Shown one piece after another: positions 1 to 7,740 of a DNA stretch of 64,000 nucleotides (its first letter is position 1; every line of letters starts with the position of its first letter). The notes under the pieces are model-generated. The model had not been told where the DNA came from, made no database searches, and saw nothing but the letters and a program-made list of their open reading frames with translations. Source of the stretch: Turicibacter bilis (GTDB taxonomy: Bacteria > Bacillota_I > Bacilli_A > MOL361 > Turicibacteraceae); assembly GCF_024499055.1 (NCBI RefSeq), contig NZ_CP071249.1, forward strand, positions 310,001-374,000, in the 5' to 3' direction. A program made the position numbers and the translations under genes.

Positions 1-1
1 T

Positions 2-442
2 CATGATTATGAAAAATATGGGGGTGATTGTACGAATTATATTTCTCAGTGTTTGCATGCAGGAGATATTCCATTTGATGAATCAGGGCGAGATGTGACA
101 ACGAAATGGTATTGGTACAGTGATTACTCACGGACACCCTCTTGGACGGCAGCTCAACCATTTGAGACCTATTTATTAAATAATAATAAAGAAGGGACAA
201 AAAATTATGGGATTTATGCCTCATTTTGTGAATATGATGAACTTGAACTTGGGGATTTAGTCCAAAAACGGGTGAATGGTGTTTTAACACACACGATGAT
301 TGTGACTTCAAAAGTATTAGATCGGTACGGGAATATTGTTGACTATTTAGTCTGTCAACATTCTTATGATTTAAAAGATTTTCCGTTATCACAAAAAGAT
401 GGTGTTCATAGTTATATTAAAATTCATGGTTATTATGCCTAA
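2..442 (+). CDS. Amidase-domain protein, C-terminal part (5' end outside window)
   Basis: The frame is open from the left edge to TAA at 440-442, so only the last ~146 residues are seen. The fragment starts inside the motif GGDCTNYISQCLHAG, the Cys-containing catalytic block of the 'putative amidase domain' (Amidase_6, NlpC/P60-like papain fold) found in exported cell-wall-associated proteins of spore formers. A later LTHTMIVTSK block supplies the expected His and QHSYDLKDFPL follows, as in this family. No promoter or signal peptide can be judged because the N-terminus is missing. Family call good; substrate unknown. An internal ATG at 53 is not a plausible start because the catalytic Cys lies before it. 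Confidence 0.8.
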   Translation, partial: HDYEKYGGDCTNYISQCLHAGDIPFDESGRDVTTKWYWYSDYSRTPSWTAAQPFETYLLNNNKEGTKNYGIYASFCEYDELELGDLVQKRVNGVLTHTMIVTSKVLDRYGNIVDYLVCQHSYDLKDFPLSQKDGVHSYIKIHGYYA

Positions 443-504
443 TTCTTTATAAAAAAATAATCCAATTATTCTATAAAATACCTCGTTGAACTGTTGAAAA
501 AGAA

Positions 505-533
505 GAATGATTTCGAATTTTGGACTCATACTA
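505..533 (+). promoter_or_regulatory. Sigma-G-type promoter of first SASP-like gene
   Basis: GAATG (505-509), a 17-nt spacer, then CATACTA (527-533). This matches the forespore sigma-G consensus (gMATR, N16-18, CATnMTA). The same two hexamer-like boxes with the same 17-nt spacing recur before the next small gene at 880-908. Confidence 0.7.
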
Positions 534-537
534 TTAC

Positions 538-554
538 TGTTGTTTAAGACAACA
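538..554 (+). promoter_or_regulatory. 5'-end stem-loop in leader of first SASP-like mRNA
   Basis: TGTTGT (538-543) and ACAACA (549-554) pair around a 5-nt loop, starting 4 nt after the -10 box, i.e. at or next to the transcript start. The paralogous gene has a different-sequence stem at the identical position (913-927), so the pairing rather than the sequence is kept. Likely an mRNA-stabilising 5' hairpin; function inferred. Confidence 0.55.
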
Positions 555-577
555 ATAAAGAAAGTGAGGAATTCAAA

Positions 578-763
578 ATGAAAAATAATAATAACAGCAA
601 CAATAAAAATCAAGCAAACTATAATGCAAATACAAATGCAAATGTAAATGCAAAATCTAACCGTAACAAATCTAATGCAAACACAAATGCTAATGTAGAG
701 TTTGCGACTGATTTTGCTACTTCAAACAATTGCAGAAACAATTCAAACAACAAAGAATGCTAG
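578..763 (+). CDS. Asn-rich small acid-soluble spore protein-like (gamma-type)
   Basis: A 61-aa protein made mostly of Asn, Lys and Ala (NANTNANVNAK type repeats). Its one distinctive segment, EFATDFATSNN, resembles the QFGTEFASETN cleavage-repeat of gamma-type small acid-soluble spore proteins (SspE), the site cut by the germination protease GPR. The ribosome site GAAAGTGAGG lies 8 nt before the ATG. A sigma-G-type promoter upstream independently supports forespore expression, and a terminator follows. The next gene encodes a second short protein with the same kind of motif. The role proposed is amino-acid storage in the spore; the assignment rests on a short motif plus promoter, so it is probable rather than certain. 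Confidence 0.65.
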   Translation: MKNNNNSNNKNQANYNANTNANVNAKSNRNKSNANTNANVEFATDFATSNNCRNNSNNKEC

Positions 764-794
764 TTTAAGCAATCCAAATCCTAAAATGTTGAAA

Positions 795-828
795 TAAAAA
801 AATCATGACAAATGTCATGATTTTTTTA
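795..828 (+). terminator. Intrinsic terminator after first SASP-like gene
   Basis: Stem AATCATGACA (801-810) / TGTCATGATT (813-822), followed by a T-run; preceded by an A-run, so it may act in both directions. Confidence 0.85.
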
Positions 829-879
829 TTTGTGATTGATTAATAGGAAAAAATAAGCTTTATAGGGTTGTTCTGACAC

Positions 880-908
880 GAATGATTCTAAGTCATTTTC
901 TCATACTA
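880..908 (+). promoter_or_regulatory. Sigma-G-type promoter of second SASP-like gene
   Basis: GAATG (880-884), 17-nt spacer, CATACTA (902-908): identical boxes and spacing to the promoter at 505-533. Confidence 0.7.
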
Positions 909-912
909 ATAG

Positions 913-927
913 TGTCGTTTTTCGACA
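913..927 (+). promoter_or_regulatory. 5'-end stem-loop in leader of second SASP-like mRNA
   Basis: TGTCG (913-917) / CGACA (923-927) with a 5-nt T loop, beginning 4 nt after the -10 box exactly as in the first gene. Followed directly by the same ribosome site GAAAGTGAGG (929-938), 8 nt before the ATG. Confidence 0.55.
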
Positions 928-946
928 AGAAAGTGAGGTTACGATT

Positions 947-1126
947 ATGAGTTGTAAATCTAAAGCAAAAGCAGCAAAAACAGAAACAAATAATCAATGG
1001 TGTGGTCAAGCAGCAATTGGAAATAGCAGTGATCATGTAGAAAAAACTGAATTTAGTAATGAGTGGGCGTCAACCAATAAATTAGCGACTCAAGAACATC
1101 CAAATAAAAACAAAAAAACTTACTAA
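947..1126 (+). CDS. Second small SASP-like spore protein
   Basis: A 59-aa ORF, MSCKSKAKAAKTETNNQ..., rich in Lys, Asn, Thr and Ala. It carries EFSNEWASTNK, aligning with EFATDFATSNN of the preceding gene and with the TEFASE-type GPR site of gamma SASPs. The ribosome site GAAAGTGAGG is placed 8 nt upstream, and promoter, 5' hairpin and leader length match the neighbour. It holds two cysteines, unusual for a SASP. Ends in KKTY, then a terminator. Most likely a diverged paralogue of the first gene expressed in the forespore; the function is inferred from motif and promoter. Confidence 0.6.
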   Translation: MSCKSKAKAAKTETNNQWCGQAAIGNSSDHVEKTEFSNEWASTNKLATQEHPNKNKKTY

Positions 1127-1141
1127 ATCTTTAAGGTTAGT

Positions 1142-1188
1142 GACACAAAGCGCGAATGATTTTCTCATAGCGTTTTGTGTCTTTTTTT
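1142..1188 (+). terminator. Intrinsic terminator after second SASP-like gene
   Basis: GACACAAAGCG (1142-1152) pairs with CGTTTTGTGTC (1171-1181, one G-T pair), then seven T. A TATAAT at 1191-1196 directly after it is the probable -10 of the following HAD gene. Confidence 0.75.
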
Positions 1189-1228
1189 AGTATAATGGTA
1201 GATAACAACATGAAGGAAGGGTGAGGAT

Positions 1229-2062
1229 ATGGAACTATTCGTTTCTGATTTAGATGGTACCTTATTAAATAAAGCAAGTGAAGTCTCTGAAAATAGTCGC
1301 ACGATTATTAATGAGTTAATTGAAAAAGGGGTAAAGTTTACAGTAGCAACTGCTCGTACACATGCTACAGTTATTGAATTATTAGAAGGATTAAATATTC
1401 AAATGCCTATCGCCATTATGAATGGAGTAGGAATTTACGATTTAAAAAATAGAAAATATCTTGAGATTGTTGATATTTCAAAAGTAGCGGCGCAGCAAAC
1501 GTTAGAAATTTTTGATCAATTAGGATTAGAGCCAATGGTTTACGGCATTAAAGATGATCAATTATCAGTCTTTTATCGTCAAATTAATAATCCGGTTTCA
1601 ACAAATTTTTATGAGCAACGTAAAGATAAAACTCTAAAGACGTTTACCTCTGTTGATGAGTTTGAATCTGTTGTGGCGACTCACCAAATTGTAAATATAC
1701 TTGTCTTTGATAAGTTAGAGTTAATTGAAGAAGCTTATCGTCAAGTTCAAAAAGTTGAAGGAATTAATGCGACTTATTATCCGACTCGTGAAGAAGGATT
1801 TGGATATATGGAATTATATAGTGCTAATGCCTCAAAAGCAAATGGGATTAAAGCATTAGCAAAATATGTTGAATTTGAAAAAATTATTGGATTCGGAGAT
1901 AATTTAAACGATTTACCGATGTTTGAACTAGCAGATGAAGCATACGCTCCAGCAAATGCAGTAGATGAAATTAAGGCAGTGGCAACTAATGTTATTCGTC
2001 ATCATGATGAAGACGCTATTGCCCTATACTTAAAAGAGCGTCATGAATCTACTCAAAAATAA
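1229..2062 (+). CDS. Cof-type HAD-superfamily hydrolase
   Basis: 277 aa, normal length for the Cof/YidA subgroup of haloacid-dehalogenase phosphatases, cytosolic Mg2+-dependent enzymes that dephosphorylate sugar phosphates or cofactors. Motif I DLDGTLLN starts at residue 8 (nucleophile and acid/base Asp). The motif II Thr is in FTVATARTH, a type IIB cap occupies the middle, and a Lys (NASKANGIKAL) plus GFGDNLNDLPMF near residue 225 give motifs III/IV. Start at ATG with AAGGAAGGGTGAGG upstream. Transcribed alone between two terminators. The physiological substrate cannot be read from the sequence. Confidence 0.9.
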   Translation: MELFVSDLDGTLLNKASEVSENSRTIINELIEKGVKFTVATARTHATVIELLEGLNIQMPIAIMNGVGIYDLKNRKYLEIVDISKVAAQQTLEIFDQLGLEPMVYGIKDDQLSVFYRQINNPVSTNFYEQRKDKTLKTFTSVDEFESVVATHQIVNILVFDKLELIEEAYRQVQKVEGINATYYPTREEGFGYMELYSANASKANGIKALAKYVEFEKIIGFGDNLNDLPMFELADEAYAPANAVDEIKAVATNVIRHHDEDAIALYLKERHESTQK

Positions 2063-2070
2063 AATTAAGT

Positions 2071-2125
2071 GGTTGTCAAATTGCTAACTAAACTGATTTC
2101 GTTAGCGGTGTGACAACCCTTTTTC
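2071..2125 (+). terminator. Intrinsic terminator after HAD hydrolase
   Basis: GGTTGTCA (2071-2078) pairs with TGACAACC (2111-2118) around an inner GCTAAC/GTTAGC stem, then a T-rich tail. Confidence 0.75.
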
Positions 2126-2254
2126 TTTTGCTCCGATATTAAAACGCTTCAAATGTATTTATCTATTTTCGTAATGGCTAGTTATCCATGGACATTGTTC
2201 TTGTTCTCTCTGTTTTTAAGACCATTAATAAAATGAACGAGGAAGTGACTTAAT

Positions 2255-2306
2255 AAAAAAGAGTCGCTCTTGCTTAATTAAATGCGATTAGTCAGGTTAA
2301 CGACTC
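2255..2306 (-). terminator. Possible terminator of feoAB
   Basis: On the minus strand GAGTCG pairs with CGACTC (2301-2306 / 2261-2266) and is followed by six T. The loop of 34 nt is large, so moderate confidence only. Confidence 0.5.
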
Positions 2307-2314
2307 GGTTTCAT

Positions 2315-4447
2315 TTAGGCCCATCCAAATAAATGGAAAATCACAGTGGTAACAAAGCAGAGGGCAATCCCAATTAAAGTTGGAATGATAAACGCGAGGG
2401 CTGCCCATTTATAGCTTCCAGTTTCTTTTTTGATCGTCATTAATGTGGTCGAACAAGGCCAATGACATAAGGTAAACAGCATGACATTAAGTCCAGTTAA
2501 TAATGTCCATCCGTTATCTTTTAAGATTTGACTTAAAGTCGTGATACTATCAAATTCCACCATGGAACCACTTGATAGATACGCCATTAACAGAATAGGG
2601 ATAACGATTTCATTAGCAGGTAATCCAAGAATAAAAGCCATTAAAATGAAACCATCTAGTCCGATGAATTGGGCAAACGGATTTAAGAAATTGGCGATAT
2701 AAGTTAAAATGCTTAAGTCACCAATATAGAGATTGGCCATGCACCAAATGATAATTCCTGCAGGAACCGCAATCATGATGGCACGTCCTAACACGAAGAG
2801 GGTACGGTCAATAATCGATGTATAAAGGATGCGTCCTACTTGTGGGGTACGATATGGAGGAAGCTCAAGGGTAAAGGATGAGGGAACTCCTTTTAAAATG
2901 GTTTTAGATAACCCATAAGAAACAAGTAGCGTAATGATGACACCTAAAATAATAATTAAGCTTACGACAAGTGCGCTCATTAAACTGTTTTGAAAAGTGT
3001 TTAAGTTTAAGGTGAGTAGTAAGACACTTGCAATCGCGATAATAGTGGGAAATCGTCCATTGCAAATGACAAAGTTATTGGTTAAAATGGCAATCAATTT
3101 TTCTCGAGGGGATTCGATAATCCGACATCCAATAATTCCTGCTGCATTACATCCAAATCCCATACACATGGTTAAGCATTGTTTCCCATGAGCACAGGCT
3201 TTTTTAAATAAGTGATCGAGATTAAAGGCGACGCGAGGAAGGTAGCCTAAATCTTCGAGTAAAGTGAAGAGTGGGAAGAAAATAGCCATTGGTGGTAACA
3301 TGACAGAGACGACATTTGCTAAGGTTTGATAAACACCGGATAAAAGCATGTTATGAAGCCAAGTAGGTGTGTGAATCCAATCTAGGAATTGATCAATATA
3401 ACCTTCTACCCAAGAGAAAAAGTTAGCTAGTAGTTGGGATGGACCATTCGCACCTACGATGGTCAACCAAAAAATTACCAATAAAAGAAGAAGCATTAGT
3501 GGGATTCCGAACCATCTTGAAGTGATGACACGGTCAATTTTTAAATCGCGTTCGCGTGCGAGTTGCTTTTGATCAAGTGTATAAACATAATCGTTTTTGA
3601 TTTGTTCAGCTTTAGCATAACTAACTTCAGTTAAGTGATCACGAATTTGTTCCTTATTAAGAGGCAATGGGATGTGAGTAGCAATTTCAGTTAGGGATTG
3701 AGATTGTTCAGGGCTTAAATATTGATTCATAGATTGGTAGATGCTCTCATTACCATCCATGAGACGAAGGGCTAACCAGCGTGGATTAAGATTGGGGAAT
3801 TGCTTGTCAAGAAGCGGCATCAGTTCGTTCACATAAGCTTCAGTTTCCTGATTATAAAGCAGAGGTTGTTGATGAAAGTCATAGTTTTCATCAATGACTT
3901 GATCGATGGCAGCTTTTAGGTCATTGATTCCGACTCCGTTTCGAGCCGAGGTTAAAACAACTGGAATGCCTAAGTCTGCTTCAATTTCCGCTTTATTCAC
4001 GACAATTCCTTTTTTCTTTGCCTCATCGATTAAGTTAACACATAAAATCACACGATCAGTTAATTCCATAATTTGAAAGGCCAGATGAAGATTACGCTCT
4101 AAGGCAGTGGCGTCTGTGACCACAACGACGAGGTTGGGTTTTCCAAAGCAAATGAAATCACGAGCCACGATTTCTTCTTCTGAGGTCGCAAATAAAGAAT
4201 AGGTTCCAGGGAGATCCACTAAGACATAATCGTGGGTGGCTGTTTTAAACTCTCCGCGAGCATTGGTCACCGTTTTTCCTGGCCAGTTTCCGGTATGTTG
4301 ATGTAGTCCTGTTAACGTATTAAAGACTGTACTCTTTCCGGTATTCGGATTCCCAGCTAAGGCGATCACGAATTGGTCGTCTCGTCTATCAATATTAAAT
4401 AAATCTTGTAAAGCCTTCCTTTTAGTTGAACTATACGTCAATCCCAT
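2315..4447 (-). CDS. feoB: Ferrous iron transport protein B
   Basis: 710-aa membrane Fe2+ transporter. The N-terminal G domain has P-loop GNPNTGKST (about residues 32-40), G3 DLPGTYS and NLIDEA as G4, then the GDI helical region, and from about residue 310 a polytopic membrane part containing the two Gate regions (CGFGCNAAGI and the late HWPCSTTLMTIKKE block). Length is typical of Firmicute FeoB; the short C-terminal tail lacks the Cys/His-rich FeoC-like extension. Lies 17 nt downstream of feoA with its own ribosome site (AGGAGG just before the ATG at 4447). It imports ferrous iron under reducing conditions, fitting an anaerobic gut organism. Probably controlled by the palindromic sites upstream of feoA. 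Confidence 0.97.
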   Translation of the reverse strand: MGLTYSSTKRKALQDLFNIDRRDDQFVIALAGNPNTGKSTVFNTLTGLHQHTGNWPGKTVTNARGEFKTATHDYVLVDLPGTYSLFATSEEEIVARDFICFGKPNLVVVVTDATALERNLHLAFQIMELTDRVILCVNLIDEAKKKGIVVNKAEIEADLGIPVVLTSARNGVGINDLKAAIDQVIDENYDFHQQPLLYNQETEAYVNELMPLLDKQFPNLNPRWLALRLMDGNESIYQSMNQYLSPEQSQSLTEIATHIPLPLNKEQIRDHLTEVSYAKAEQIKNDYVYTLDQKQLARERDLKIDRVITSRWFGIPLMLLLLLVIFWLTIVGANGPSQLLANFFSWVEGYIDQFLDWIHTPTWLHNMLLSGVYQTLANVVSVMLPPMAIFFPLFTLLEDLGYLPRVAFNLDHLFKKACAHGKQCLTMCMGFGCNAAGIIGCRIIESPREKLIAILTNNFVICNGRFPTIIAIASVLLLTLNLNTFQNSLMSALVVSLIIILGVIITLLVSYGLSKTILKGVPSSFTLELPPYRTPQVGRILYTSIIDRTLFVLGRAIMIAVPAGIIIWCMANLYIGDLSILTYIANFLNPFAQFIGLDGFILMAFILGLPANEIVIPILLMAYLSSGSMVEFDSITTLSQILKDNGWTLLTGLNVMLFTLCHWPCSTTLMTIKKETGSYKWAALAFIIPTLIGIALCFVTTVIFHLFGWA

Positions 4448-4464
4448 TGAGTCATTCCTCCTTA

Positions 4465-4698
4465 TTAATCATGAATGGGTTTAACCATAATTAAACTTCC
4501 TTCCTCTTCTCGTAGTGCAATCATCGCTCCGCGAATGTTATAGACGGTAAGGTTGTTTTTAGGTCCTTTTTTAATGACATCGATTAAAGCACCAGTCGTA
4601 ATTCCTAATGCTAATAAACGTTCACGTAATAAGCCTGTTGCTGTGAGTTTTGTAACTTTAACTGTCGTTTGGCATTCAACTTCGTTTAATTTTTTCAT
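4465..4698 (-). CDS. feoA: Ferrous iron transport protein A
   Basis: A 77-aa SH3-like FeoA domain protein (ATGLLRERLLALGITTGALIDVIKKGPKNN... ends IMVKPIHD). FeoA is a small cytosolic partner that modulates FeoB. I place the start at the ATG at 4698 because GGAG on the minus strand sits 8 nt upstream; a GTG at 4707 is in frame but overlaps that ribosome site. First gene of feoAB. A TTAGC-N4-GCTAA palindrome lies 23 nt upstream of the start, where a repressor would block transcription. Confidence 0.93.
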   Translation of the reverse strand: MKKLNEVECQTTVKVTKLTATGLLRERLLALGITTGALIDVIKKGPKNNLTVYNIRGAMIALREEEGSLIMVKPIHD

Positions 4699-4720
4699 TA
4701 TCATCACTCCAATTAATATT

Positions 4721-4734
4721 TTAGCTATGGCTAA
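4721..4734. promoter_or_regulatory. Palindromic operator (DtxR/IdeR-like) before feoA
   Basis: TTAGC-TATG-GCTAA, a 5+5 inverted repeat just upstream of feoA. A second, better copy is at 4949-4962. The half-site resembles the TTAGG(T)/(A)CCTAA arms of iron-sensing DtxR-family operators; the regulator itself is not in this window, and Fur boxes look different. Confidence 0.55.
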
Positions 4735-5066
4735 CTTTTAGAATAAAAGAGAAGATAATCGAATGAGAAGGTGATTCTTCATTGACTCTTGGATCTTTTA
4801 TTTCATTGACTTGTATAAAATATGATATAAAACGTATGTTTGCACATCGTTTCGTGTCATTTTATAAAAATGGGCAGATTCGTCAAAAGCAGGGGAGAAC
4901 TGAAGGGAATTTAGAGGGTTCTGGCTCTCTATCAACCATTGATAAATCTTAGCCGGGGCTAACTTTTGAATGCTAGTCCCTATATCGTATGAGAAAGGTG
5001 AGAAAAGGTGACAAAAAACAAAATCATTCATTTTTTACAGTTTTTGTTTAATGGATGGGATAGTAT
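4735..5066. other. Intergenic regulatory stretch between feoA and yqhY
   Basis: About 330 nt without a convincing gene. It holds the second TTAGCC palindrome and AT-rich promoter-like sequence in both directions (for example TTGACT at 4782 and 4806, TATGAT at 4821). A 77-codon minus-strand frame covers 4798-5031 but has no ribosome site and contains the operator, so I do not call it. Confidence 0.5.
4949..4962. promoter_or_regulatory. Second palindromic operator upstream of feoAB
   Basis: TTAGCC-GG-GGCTAA, a perfect 6+6 inverted repeat. Both copies are followed by the same AACTTTT-type sequence (4732-4740 and 4960-4967), so the two sites look like a duplicated regulatory module 228 bp apart. 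Confidence 0.55.
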
Positions 5067-5095
5067 TTGCACAACGGTTCAAACTATAGTATTAT
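5067..5095 (+). promoter_or_regulatory. Sigma-A promoter of yqhY-like gene
   Basis: TTGCAC (5067-5072), 17-nt spacer, TATTAT (5090-5095), 34 nt before the start codon. Confidence 0.7.
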
Positions 5096-5129
5096 TATAG
5101 TAGTTGCATATGATTGGAGGAGAATATTG

Positions 5130-5501
5130 ATGGCTGTGTCAAAATATTATCGTATTGAAGAAGCAAACCAAGAAATTGGGAATATTGAAATTCATTCACA
5201 AGTTTTTGAAGTGATTGCCCATAACGCCACAGCAGAAATTGAAGGGGTTTCAAAGATGTTTGAAAGTATCTCACAATCAATTGCCGATACTTTTAATAGT
5301 AAAAAACACCGTAATGGTGTTGAAGTTGAATTTGATGAAAATGGATTAGTTATTGATGTATATGTGAGTATTAAAGTGGGTTATGCCATTAATGAAGTCG
5401 CTGAGAAAATCCAAAAAAACATTCATCAAATGATTTATCATATGACATCTGTCAAAACGTCTGAAATTTACGTTCATGTCGTATCGATTGATTTTGATTA
5501 A
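5130..5501 (+). CDS. yqhY: Asp23/Gls24-family envelope protein (YqhY type)
   Basis: 123-aa DUF322/Asp23 domain protein: GNIEIHSQVFEVIAHNATAEIEGV in the N-terminal half and an amphipathic VGYAINEVAEKIQKNI helix, both hallmark segments. Start chosen at the ATG at 5130 because GGAGGAG lies 7 nt upstream. In Bacillus the equivalent gene yqhY sits between accBC and nusB and is linked to control of acetyl-CoA carboxylase; here accBC is absent but nusB still follows. A bidirectional terminator separates the two genes, so they are not obligatorily co-transcribed. Confidence 0.88.
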   Translation: MAVSKYYRIEEANQEIGNIEIHSQVFEVIAHNATAEIEGVSKMFESISQSIADTFNSKKHRNGVEVEFDENGLVIDVYVSIKVGYAINEVAEKIQKNIHQMIYHMTSVKTSEIYVHVVSIDFD

Positions 5502-5502
5502 A

Positions 5503-5535
5503 AAAATAAACCACTTTTAGTGGTTTATTTTTATT
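5503..5535 (+). terminator. Terminator after yqhY
   Basis: AATAAACCAC (5505-5514) / GTGGTTTATT (5520-5529) with flanking A- and T-runs. Confidence 0.85.
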
Positions 5536-5647
5536 TTTTTCGGCAAATTCTTGATAAATATGATAACATATATAGTTGAAACCTTTAAAAATAGTATACA
5601 ATATAGTTGTAGCAACTTAGAAGATTTGAATAGAAAGAGGGATTTTT

Positions 5648-6127
5648 GTGATTCGTCATGTATTACGTCAATTTGCAGTACAAACATTATACCAAATGGA
5701 AGTGGGGCAGATGACCAAAGAAGAAGCCATCGAAAACGTTGAATGGATGGTTGAAGGTTTAAAAGAAGAAGCTATGGAATTAATGGCTGAAGAAGTAACA
5801 CCACATCAAATTCTTGAAGTCGAACGTCAATTTACATTAGATGAGTTCTATTTTGAATTAGTAAACGGTGTTTTAACTCATAAAGAAGATTTAGATCAAA
5901 TCATTGATGAAAACTTAAAAGGATGGAGTTTTTCACGTTTAAATAAAGTTGATAAAGCCATTTTACGCTTAGCAACATATGAGATGAAATTCTGTCAAGA
6001 GACACCTCATAAAATTATCATCGATGAAGCGGTAGAATTAACAAAAGAATTCTCAGATACTGGAGATGGAAAAGCACGTAGCTTTAATAATAAAGTATTA
6101 GACCAAATTAGTAAGCACTTTGCATAG
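5648..6127 (+). CDS. nusB: Transcription antitermination protein NusB
   Basis: 159 aa, all-helical NusB fold. The N-terminal VLRQFAVQTLYQMEVG block replaces the usual RRxAREaALQaLYq. The C-terminal signature INEAVELTKEF-like segment is present as IIDEAVELTKEFSDTGDGKARSFNNKVLDQI. NusB with NusE binds boxA of rRNA leaders to prevent premature termination. Starts at GTG 5648 with AAAGAGGG upstream. Slightly long because of an acidic insert after residue 30. Heads a run of closely spaced genes to ispA. Confidence 0.93.
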   Translation: MIRHVLRQFAVQTLYQMEVGQMTKEEAIENVEWMVEGLKEEAMELMAEEVTPHQILEVERQFTLDEFYFELVNGVLTHKEDLDQIIDENLKGWSFSRLNKVDKAILRLATYEMKFCQETPHKIIIDEAVELTKEFSDTGDGKARSFNNKVLDQISKHFA

Positions 6128-6142
6128 TAGGATGTGAAACCG

Positions 6143-7495
6143 ATGGAGGAGAGACAACCCTTAACCGTTAAGGCGTTAACGAAATATATTAAGTTAAAAT
6201 TCGATTATGATAAAAATTTACAACACCTCCTTCTAAAGGGAGAATTATCAAACGTCAAACGACATTCACGTGGACATCTTTACTTTACATTAAAAGATGA
6301 TGAGGCACAAATTAATGCGGTGATGTTTGCCAGTGCAGCTTCACATTTAACTTTTGTGCCGGCCGAGGGAATGCAAGTGGTTGTCAAAGGCCATATTACC
6401 GTTTATGAAGCGGGCGGTTCTTATTCAATGTATGTTAAAGAAATGACGGAAGACGGAGTTGGAAATCTTTATGTTGCTTTTACGCAAATGAAAGAGCGTT
6501 TAGGTGCAGAGGGATTATTTGATGCAAGATTCAAGCAACCTATCCCAACTTACCCCCAGGCGGTTGGGGTGATTACTTCACCCACAGGTGCTGCGATCCG
6601 TGATATTCTTTCCACGATTAAACGTCGTTTCCCACTCGTCAAAGTTTATGTGTACCCAGCACTTGTTCAAGGTGAACAGGCAGAAGCTTCGATTGTATCA
6701 TGTATTAAACAAGCGAATGAAATGAAGCTGGTGGATACGTTAATTGTTGGTCGTGGAGGAGGTTCAATTGAGGATTTATGGGCGTTTAATAAAGAGGGTG
6801 TAGCTCGTGCAATCTTTGAATCAAAAATTCCAATTATTTCAGCGGTAGGTCATGAAACAGATTTTACGATTGCTGATTTTGTGGCAGATCATCGTGCACC
6901 TACTCCAACAGGAGCGGCAGAGATGGCCGTTCCCAATTTACCAGATGTGTTAAAACATTTTAATCAACTAAATGTTCGACTCAATCATAATTTCAATGTT
7001 CAATTTGAACAAAAGAAGAATCAATTAGCACAGCTAAGTAATCATTATATTATGAAAAATCCACATGCTTTATTTGAGCAACGATTAATGCATGTGAATC
7101 AATTGAATGATAAGTTACAATTTGTTTTACAAGATCAGTTAACTAAACGGAAAGCTCAGTTTGCAACGGATTATCATCGATTAATTCAATTTAATCCAAT
7201 GGTCAAGGTTGACAGTTCTAAACAACACGTCGCCTTTTTAACTCAACAGTTAAAAGCATTGATGAGTGAGCACCTATCAGAGCATAAGCAAAACTATCAT
7301 GTGCTATTAACGAAACTTGAGATGTTAAATCCATTATCCATTTTGAAAAAAGGATATTCAGTGATTACTGATGAAAATGAAGAGATGATTACAACGGTTC
7401 AATCTATGAGGGTAGGTCAGATCATTTCAGTTGCCTTAGATGATGGAACCGTGAAAGCATCGATCAAAGAAATTCAACCAAGTGAAAGCAATTAA
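6143..7495 (+). CDS. xseA: Exodeoxyribonuclease VII large subunit
   Basis: 450 aa. N-terminal OB fold (LTVKALTKYIKLKFDYD...LKGELSNVKRHSRGHLYFTLKD), then the catalytic domain with GVITSPTGAAIRDIL, VGRGGGSIEDLWAFN and SAVGHETDFTIADFVADHRAPTPTGAAE, and a C-terminal coiled coil ending KKGYSVI. Forms ExoVII with XseB and degrades single-stranded DNA in DNA repair. I prefer the ATG at 6143 (AGGA 10 nt upstream) over GTG 6134, which abuts its own ribosome site. Follows nusB by 15 nt; folD, normally between them in Bacillus, is missing. Confidence 0.96.
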   Translation: MEERQPLTVKALTKYIKLKFDYDKNLQHLLLKGELSNVKRHSRGHLYFTLKDDEAQINAVMFASAASHLTFVPAEGMQVVVKGHITVYEAGGSYSMYVKEMTEDGVGNLYVAFTQMKERLGAEGLFDARFKQPIPTYPQAVGVITSPTGAAIRDILSTIKRRFPLVKVYVYPALVQGEQAEASIVSCIKQANEMKLVDTLIVGRGGGSIEDLWAFNKEGVARAIFESKIPIISAVGHETDFTIADFVADHRAPTPTGAAEMAVPNLPDVLKHFNQLNVRLNHNFNVQFEQKKNQLAQLSNHYIMKNPHALFEQRLMHVNQLNDKLQFVLQDQLTKRKAQFATDYHRLIQFNPMVKVDSSKQHVAFLTQQLKALMSEHLSEHKQNYHVLLTKLEMLNPLSILKKGYSVITDENEEMITTVQSMRVGQIISVALDDGTVKASIKEIQPSESN

Positions 7496-7509
7496 AGGGG
7501 TGATTTTGA

Positions 7510-7737
7510 ATGAGTGAATCAAAAATGAATTTTGATGAAGCATTACAGCAATTAGAACAAGTCGTGCGTCAATTAGAAGCAGGAAACTTACCATTAGAGC
7601 GCTCAATTGAGTTATATAAGCAAGGAATGTTGCTTTCAAATGAGTGCCATCAAAAATTACAACAGATTGAATCAGAGGTTGCTAAGCTCGTGGATCCAAC
7701 TGGTTCGATGACTGATTTTGAGGTATCGGGGGAATAA
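7510..7737 (+). CDS. xseB: Exodeoxyribonuclease VII small subunit
   Basis: 75-aa helical hairpin protein with the family core FDEALQQLEQVVRQLEAGNLPLERSIELYKQGM and a Cys-His near LLSNECHQKLQQIE. Small subunit of ExoVII, several copies bind each XseA. Good ribosome site AAGGGGTGA. 14 nt after xseA and 3 nt before ispA, clearly one operon. Confidence 0.96.
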   Translation: MSESKMNFDEALQQLEQVVRQLEAGNLPLERSIELYKQGMLLSNECHQKLQQIESEVAKLVDPTGSMTDFEVSGE

Positions 7738-7740
7738 TAG

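Noticed and set aside
921-929. 0A-box-like sequence (minus strand TTGTCGAA) in the leader of the second SASP-like gene
   Set aside because: It is the right arm of the 5' stem-loop, whose equivalent in the paralogue is not an 0A box.
4798-5031. 77-codon minus-strand frame upstream of feoA
   Set aside because: No ribosome site before its ATG, no recognisable family, and it contains a perfect palindromic operator; more likely regulatory DNA.
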